From Prorocentrum cordatum (Eukaryota > Sar > Dinophyceae > Prorocentrales > Prorocentraceae): a DNA stretch of 64,000 nt. The DNA lies in NCBI GenBank assembly GCA_963575745.1, contig CAUYUJ010016884.1:1-64000 (forward strand), written 5' to 3'. Positions 58,790 to 64,000 of this stretch are shown in pieces. Numbering within the stretch: the first letter of the stretch is position 1; each line of letters begins with the position of its first letter. The translations under genes and the position numbers were made by a program. A model generated the notes under the pieces. That model was not told where the DNA came from, did no database searches, and worked only from the letters and a program-made list of their open reading frames with translations.

Positions 58790-60055
58790 CTGCCGAAACG
58801 GGATTGTCGCCCAAATACGGTCTTCGCCGGTGGGACCGCAGGTGGAGCTCAGTACGGGGCCACGAAACGTGTTAGGGGTGTGCCAGAAAAAAACGAGTCG
58901 CCCACATGCGGGCTGCGCCAGTGGGCCTTAGGTGGAGCTCCTGGTGGGGCCAGGAGCTGTGTGAGGGGTGCGCCGAAACGGGGATGTCGCCCACATGCGA
59001 ACAGTGCCACTGGGCTTTAGCTGGAGTTCCCGATGGGGCCACAAACTGTGTGAGGGGCATGCCGAAACGGGGGCGACGCCCACATGCGAACGGTGCGACT
59101 GGGGCCTTGGTTGGAGCTTCCTATGGGACCACGGAGCGTGTGAGGGGTGTGCCGAAACGAGAGTGACGCCCACATGCGAACGGTGCCACTAGTGCCTTAG
59201 GTGGAATTCCCTGCGGGGCCACGAAACATATGAGGGCTGTGCCGAAACGGGAACGACGCCCACATGCGAACGGTGCCCGTGGGACTTTAGCTGGAGCTCC
59301 GTATGGGGCCACAAAGCGTGTGAGGGGTGTGCCGAAACGGGGGCGACGCCCACATGCGAACGGTGCCCGTGGGACTTTAGGTGGAGCTCTCTATGGGTCA
59401 CGAAGCGTGTGATGGGTGTGCCGAAACGGGAGTGACGCCCACATGCGAATGGTGCCACTGGGGCCTTAGCTGGAGCCCCCTATGGGGTCACGAAACGTGC
59501 TAGGGGTGTCGCGAAAAGGAGGTGACGCCCACATGCGAACGGTGCCACTGGGGCCTTAGCTGGAGCCCCCTATGGGGTCACGAAACGTGCTAGGGGTGTC
59601 GCGAAAAGGAGGTGACGCCCACATGCGAACGGTGCCACTGGGGCCTCAGGTGGAGCTCCCTATGGGGCCACGAAGCTTGTGAGAGGTGTGCCGAAACGGG
59701 AGTGACGCCCACATGTGAAGGGTGTCATTGGGGCCTTAGGTGGAGCTCCCTATGGGGTCACGAAGCGTGTGAGGGGGGTCGCGAAAAGGGGGTGATGCCT
59801 ACATGCGAACGGTGCCACTGGGGCCTCAGGTGGAGCTCCCTATGGGGCCACGAAGCGTGTGAGGGCTGTGCCGAAACGGGAACGACGCCCACGTGAGAAC
59901 GGTGCCACTGAGGCCTTAGCTGGAGCTCTCTATGGGCCACGAAGCGTGTGAGGGGTGTGCCGAAACGGGAATGCCGCCCAGATGCGAACGGTGGCATTGG
60001 GGGCTTCAGGTGGAGCTCCCTATGGGGCCACGAAGCGTGTGAGGGCTGTGCCGAA
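58790..60055 (+). repeat. ~90-bp satellite array, about 14 copies
   Basis: Unit: GTGCCGAAACGGGAGTGACG, CCCACATGCGAACGGTGCCA, CTGGGGCCTTAGGTGGAGCT, CCCTATGGGGCCACGAAGCG and TGTGAGGG. Two units at 59521-59700 are almost identical, others 80-90% alike. Two diverged units lie 26 kb away at 32580-32750. Confidence 0.9.
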
Positions 60056-60062
60056 ATAGGGG

Positions 60063-60070
60063 AGATGATA

Positions 60071-60133
<63 letters not shown>

Positions 60134-60350
60134 GTGATGGTGATGGTGATGGTGATGGTGATGGTGATGGTGATGGTGATGGTGATGGTGATGGTGATGG
60201 TGATGATGCTGATGCTGATGCTGATGCTGATGCTGATGCTGATGATGATGATGATGTTGCTGATGATGCTGAAGATGCTGAAGATGCTGATGATGCTGAT
60301 GATGCTGATGCTGATGATGATGATGATGATGCTGATGATGCTGATGATGA
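60063..60350. repeat. (GAT)n / (GATGGT)n / (GATGCT)n tract
   Basis: Nearly 300 bp of trinucleotide and hexanucleotide repeat, giving poly-Met and poly-Ser frames that are not genes. Confidence 0.95.
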
Positions 60351-60629
60351 GGAGGAGGAGGAGGAGGACAATGGCGATGATGGTGAGTAGTATGCTGATG
60401 CTGATTATGATGAAAAGAGGGAAGAAGGGGGGAGGAAGGAGAAGAACGCGGGGCGCTGTCTCTTCAAAACGAGGACCCAACACCACAGGATGGTTGAGAT
60501 AACAACCTCCTTGTGGCATGCCCCATGTAACTATGAGGTTTCGTCCTCTACGTAGAGAGTTCAAGTCATCAGCCAGCTTTTCTCTCTCAATGATTTATTC
60601 CTATTTGTCGCGGAGGCGGCTCACCGCAG

Positions 60630-61626
60630 TTTTTGTGGAGTCGACCATGAAGGGCCTCGCCGCTCAGGATACCAGGATCAAGAGGCAAGAGAAGTACCAG
60701 GTGAAGCACGTGAGGAGGGCCTTGGAGAGGTTGGTGCGGCGCATCACGGTGATCAGCGACACGTACAAGAGGGCCCGCGACCATGGCGAGGCACAGCGCA
60801 AAATGGGGAGCTTCAACAGGTTGTTCGGCACGCTTGTCGGCTCTAGTTGGCTCTCTCGCTGGAAGGCTTGCCACGCCGATTCTCACTACTCGGGAAGACC
60901 TCTCTCTTCCAGGCCAATCGACCCTTCTCAGCTCACACTCTCCGAGTGTGCCTTCAACGAGGTGCTCAGGTTCGAGGCGGGAATGTATACATGACCACCG
61001 CCTGGAGGGTCAGTTTTTGGAGCCTTGGCAGGCGGTGGCTATGGACATATTCGGGCCCCCGGGGGCCGAAATATATCCATATCCACCGCCCGCTGGGGCA
61101 CCAGGACGTCGGTTCCCAGGCGGTGGATATGGATAAATCCCCGACTCGCATCAGGGACGAGAGCGTCCAGTGCATCCTGGACGAGCTCGACGTCAACCTC
61201 GGCACCGATACGGCCAGCATCTTCCGCATCTTTAGGAAGGACCGCGAGGGCCACCTGCCGCTCTCGGAGATGCTGGGCACCATTATTAAGTCGGGCTTGT
61301 CCCTCTGCAGGAGGAATAATCAAAAACAGTCGAAAGATGGTCCGGGGACTATTCTTTTACTATGTTTGGACATTTCTGACATATTTGTGTGTTTTTTATT
61401 TTCCGTCCAAAATCTGCCTGTAGGGGAGCACCCCCGACTTAATACCATCATGATGCTCCGGGGTGACACGTCCAAAGTGGACTTCATTGGGCCCTCGGTG
61501 ATGATTGGCGGACTTCGAGACGAACTGAGCCGTGATGTCCACAAAGTCCAGGAGATGATCCAGAGCACCCGCCTGGCGCTAGTAAGGTGCGAACGGCAGA
61601 TCTTGGACATTACTGATGGACGGTAG
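60630..61626 (+). CDS. voltage-gated channel gene: cytosolic C-terminal exons (60630-60835, 61120-61294, 61424-61626)
   Basis: Exon 60630-60835 begins with the end of S6 (LFVESTMKGLAAQDTRIKRQ) and a basic helix (KYQVKHVRRALERLVRRITV, SDTYKRARDHGEAQRKMGSF) and ends CTT|GTCGGC, phase 0. Exon 61120-61294 (after CCCAG) reads AVDMDKSPTRIRDESVQCIL, DELDVNLGTDTASIFRIFRK, DREGHLPLSEMLGTIIK: a helix-loop-helix of EF-hand shape that lacks a full set of calcium ligands. Exon 61424-61626 reads TIMMLRGDTSKVDFIGPSVM, then a coiled-coil end (RDVHKVQEMIQSTRLALVRC) and stop TAG 61624-61626. The M-x-LRGD segment after an EF-like unit is typical of protist single-domain channels. Confidence 0.7.
61031..61090. 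repeat. 60-bp imperfect palindrome in a channel intron
   Basis: GGCGGTGGCTATGGACATAT...GGCCCCCGGGGGCC...ATATATCCATATCCACCGCC folds on itself around 61060. A third arm, GGCGGTGGATATGGATA, recurs at 61118-61135 across the following splice acceptor. Confidence 0.8.
61295..61423 (+). mobile_element. family 3 element, copy 2, as a GC-AG intron
   Basis: Reading G|GC at 61294/61295 as donor and CTGTAG (61418-61423) as acceptor keeps frame: IIKSG-EHPRLNTIMM. Ends GTCGGGCTTGTCCCTCTGCA and the reverse complement of the right side (GTCGGGGGTGCTCCCCTACA) are inverted repeats. Interior TTTTACTATGTTTGGACATT matches copy 1. The intron is a multiple of three long and has no stop, so retention would also be translatable. 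Confidence 0.6.
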
Positions 61627-62367
61627 CGGGTAATATCAAAGGGTTCTCAAGATCGCGACTTCCCGCTCTACCGTCAGAGGCCATTTCGATCCGACCGATC
61701 TGATTACTCATGGGCTTACGCCACACCGCCGACCCCTTGGGATATCTGGGAAGGCCTTGGGTTGGGGGGGGGTCCGTGCAGTATTAACAATCTGGCTCTC
61801 GCTATATCGCGCGTGGTTTTTTCTTGTGCGCTGGCCCCCCATGTCGCCGCGCCAAATTGCCGCCGGTCGCTGCGGCCTCGCATCAGATCCACCCTCAGCA
61901 ACTTGGTACGTTTGTATGTACGAATGATCGTGTATGTATATGTATATATATACATTTATATACATATATATATACATACATACATGCATAAACATATGTG
62001 TATATATACATATATACAGAAACACCTGCAATCTTATATTGTACACACACGCGTACATAACATGGGGACGCATGCGTGCACAGAGGTGGCACTGCGCGGT
62101 GCCATTCGACAGCGTGTCTTTGGGATCAAGAATTGGCTCGTGGTGTGTTCATTCGGCGCCAGCGACAGCGGATGATGATGAGGCGCCAGCGACAGCGGTC
62201 ACGAGCAGATCTCAATTAGTTATTGTGTGTGCCGGGCATGTACATATATAAGCCAGATGATACACGGGCGTCCCCCCGCAACGCAAGTATATATATACAT
62301 ATATACATATATACATATATACATATATATATAAACATATGTATATACATATGTGTGAATGTATACA

Positions 62368-62407
<40 letters not shown>

Positions 62408-62685
62408 CGCAGGGGTGTCCCCCTCATATGCTGGTTTGTGGGTGTTTTTTTCCGAAAATACTGTTCAACGTCTTTGATGCACAGGTGCAGATCGGACGTC
62501 GCCGACGCATTGCGGCGAGGCTCACGCGTGTACGGAATCAACAACGGCGGGTTGAGCTGCTGCGGCGCAAGTATGGGGAAAGGAGGAGGCATGAGGTGGT
62601 TCAGTAAAGGAGGAGCGATTAGTGATGCAGATTCTGTCTCCTCTTAGCCGCAACATTGTAGAAGGACTCCGACAAAAACCCAGCG
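61627..62685. repeat. 3' flank with TATACA/(TA)n microsatellites
   Basis: 61925-62015 and 62285-62405 are TATATACATA-rich. An 80-bp duplication-like pair GCGCCAGCGACAGCGG occurs at 62156-62171 and 62181-62198. No supported gene. Confidence 0.6.
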
Positions 62686-63560
62686 ATGATGATCTCGCAG
62701 CGTGCGGACGTCCCACCGCGAAGGGTGGAGGTTTTGAAGCCGGTTTTTTGCCCTCCGGACCAACGGGGGTGCCTCGTGGAGGGTGTCATCCTCAGAGGCG
62801 CGTTGGAGGCTTTGGACAGATCGAGACCGGAACCAAAAAAAACGTCTAAACCCAATTGTCGCGTGAGGATAATCGCTCTTTGCGGTCTGGTGGTGGGCGT
62901 GCATTCTCTATGCGGTCGTGGTAGGGGCTCGAGGGTGGTCACGCTCGTTCGGCGCAAGATCCTTTGGCAGCCAGGCCTTCCCCCGACAAGACCGTTCATG
63001 CGAGTTTCGTTTGGGTGTTCGGGTGTCACTGTGACATTAAGTTTCGATGGCAGCGGCTTTTCCGCAATCTATCCAAAGTTGCTCCAAGAGAATCGTGTCT
63101 TGTGGTCTGGGTTGGCAATGTGCTTTGCGTGCGGCTGTTCCAGGGGCGCGAGGAAGGGCACGTTTCGCGCGGCGGCTGCTCCTTTGGCAACGAGGCTCCC
63201 TTTCCCGCGCCTCAGGAAAACCATGCGCCTCTTGCAGGATTGTTCCAGCGTTGCTGTGGCTTCAAATACCGATGGCAGGGTCGCCCCCGCAGTCCACGCC
63301 AAGGTTGCGCCAGGATAATCGCGCCTCGCGGCCTGCGTTGGAGAGCGATCTCCTTCCATGGGTCCTGGGGGGGGGGCGCGAGAATGATCTCGCAGCGCGC
63401 GCAGGTCTCAGCGATCGGCGGTGGACTCTGCGACGCCAGTTTTTTTTGTCGCGATGCCATGCCCGACGTAGGTCCCCCTTCAGAAACTCCCCAATGCCGA
63501 AACCGTTGTGGCTCCAGCGCGCAGCCCATGGGGGGCGCATTTGTTTCGGCCCCCGCGGGA
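62686..63560. repeat. degenerate repeats (ATGATCTCGCAGCG; GGATAATCGC), no gene
   Basis: GATGATCTCGCAGCGTGCGG (62688) and AATGATCTCGCAGCGCGCGC (63383) and GTGAGGATAATCGCTCTTTG / GCCAGGATAATCGCGCCTCG (62862, 63308) mark a duplicated unit of several hundred bp. Loosely related to the CTCGGGAGCGCGAA repeats. Confidence 0.5.
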
Positions 63561-63570
63561 GTAGCGCCGC

Positions 63571-63991
63571 ATGGGTGATGAGGCGGCGCTGGACGGCGCG
63601 TCGGCGTCGGCTTCGGCAGCCGCTGCCGATGCGCAAGTGCCCCCGCCGCACGCTGCCGCCGCCGATGATGATCAGAACTGGGGCCCGCGGGCGCGGTCTG
63701 CAGCGGATGGGGGCACTCGCGCGGCGCAGCCACAGACAGCGACGCCACAGCCGCATCCGGAGCCACAGCAGACGCCCCAACCTCAGTCAGTGGCTCCGCA
63801 GCGACAGCCGATACGAGAAAAGAGAGCGCCTTGCCACAGGGCACCATCGGCGCAGCCATCGCCTCGGAGACAACAGGCACCTCGACCAGAGAAAGCGCGC
63901 CCGCATGATCAGCGGCAGCCGAAGCCCCCGCTGCACCCGCCGCCACCAGAACTACAATCAGCGCGGCGGATTGTGGAGTTGCAGCCAACAT
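63571..63991 (-). CDS. possible signal-peptide protein (minus strand)
   Basis: ATG at 63991 on the minus strand opens MLAATPQSAALIVVLVAAGA then AGASAAADH, which has the n-h-c layout of a signal peptide. It continues with Ala/Val/Ser-rich sequence (LSLVEVPVVSEAMAAPMVPC). After about 95 residues it becomes Pro/Arg-rich and implausible, so a splice site may be missed. The plus strand has a competing Gln/Pro-rich frame (63571-63999). GC-rich composition keeps all frames open here; low confidence. Confidence 0.3.
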
Positions 63992-64000
63992 TTCCGTAGC

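Larger units (their letters stand above)
55903..60629 (+). other. 4.7-kb repeat-filled intron of the channel gene
   Basis: GT at 55903 and AG at 60628-60629 give a phase-consistent join in which the split codon C+TT encodes Leu: NIIQL-LFVESTM. It contains a GGTTGGTT minisatellite (56150-56335), family F copy 3, family A-like CTTGGGCCGT units (56690-57020), duplicated AT-rich sequence (57357-57710), ATC microsatellite (58381-58441), a GGTGTGTCC minisatellite (58500-58760), a 90-bp satellite (58790-60055) and (GAT)n (60063-60350). No exon seen inside. Confidence 0.65.

Noticed and set aside
58544-59900. Cys-Glu-Arg-rich repeats (CEGCAETG..., CPVCPVCPV...) suggesting a Cys-rich secreted protein
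   Set aside because: They arise from the 9-bp minisatellite and the 90-bp satellite; frame is not maintained between satellite units and the region is inside the channel intron.
1-64000. Prokaryotic features, CRISPR arrays, rRNA and tRNA genes
   Set aside because: I looked for regularly spaced repeats with unique spacers, rRNA-like conserved cores and obvious cloverleaf structures and saw none; short or divergent tRNAs cannot be excluded without a covariance-model scan.

Overview
This window looks like nuclear DNA of a dinoflagellate, perhaps a GC-rich, introner-rich species such as Prorocentrum; the species name is a guess. Evidence for a dinoflagellate is: two genomic relics of the dinoflagellate spliced leader (DinoSL) at 1789-1810 and 25325-25345; GC-AG as well as GT-AG introns; very low gene density; a four-transmembrane-segment-plus-pore (six-TM) voltage-gated channel with the dinoflagellate style of layout; and many short dispersed elements with inverted ends that coincide with introns. 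There are no operons, ribosome binding sites, CRISPR arrays or other prokaryotic features. Most long reading frames are artefacts of trinucleotide repeats or GC-rich sequence.

Layout. 1-4.1 kb: the last exon of one gene, then a paralogous gene preceded by a DinoSL relic. 5.1-5.7 kb: exon of a coiled-coil protein. 6-14 kb: three 1.0-1.4 kb elements of one inverted-end family (called family A here), a minus-strand exon of a small Cys/His protein, and simple repeats. 14.2-20.5 kb: three intronless plus-strand genes (511, 128 and 675 codons), the last resembling a cut-and-paste transposase, bracketed by oppositely oriented family A copies. 22-28.6 kb: minisatellites, a cruciform, and a Ser-Pro-Thr-Ala repeat ORF behind a second DinoSL relic. 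28.6-32.7 kb: dispersed repeats and an RNase H-like exon. 32.76-34.2 kb: a large exon of a BPI/LBP-like secreted lipid-binding protein. 34.2-43.6 kb: repeat mosaic with one transmembrane exon.

43.6-61.6 kb appears to hold one plus-strand voltage-gated cation channel gene. I could join most exons with consistent reading phase: 44317-44422, 49246-49436, 49911-50018, 51121-51253, 52506-52684, (53569-53651, 54192-54339), 54545-54920, 55075-55902, 60630-60835, 61120-61294, 61424-61626. Its introns are made of mobile-element-like units: several carry inverted ends and are flanked by short direct repeats that coincide with the splice sites, as expected for introners (introns created by transposable element insertion). 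One intron also holds a 1.6-kb array of a 128-bp satellite, another a 1.3-kb array of a ~90-bp satellite. 61.7-64 kb is repeat-rich with one uncertain ORF.

The most interesting system is the set of at least six inverted-end families (A, B/E, family 3, F, the GGA element and palindromic MITEs) that together build the introns, next to a possible autonomous partner at 12.6-21.9 kb. Splice junctions were inferred from phase, motif and protein continuity by eye; no transcript data or alignments were available.
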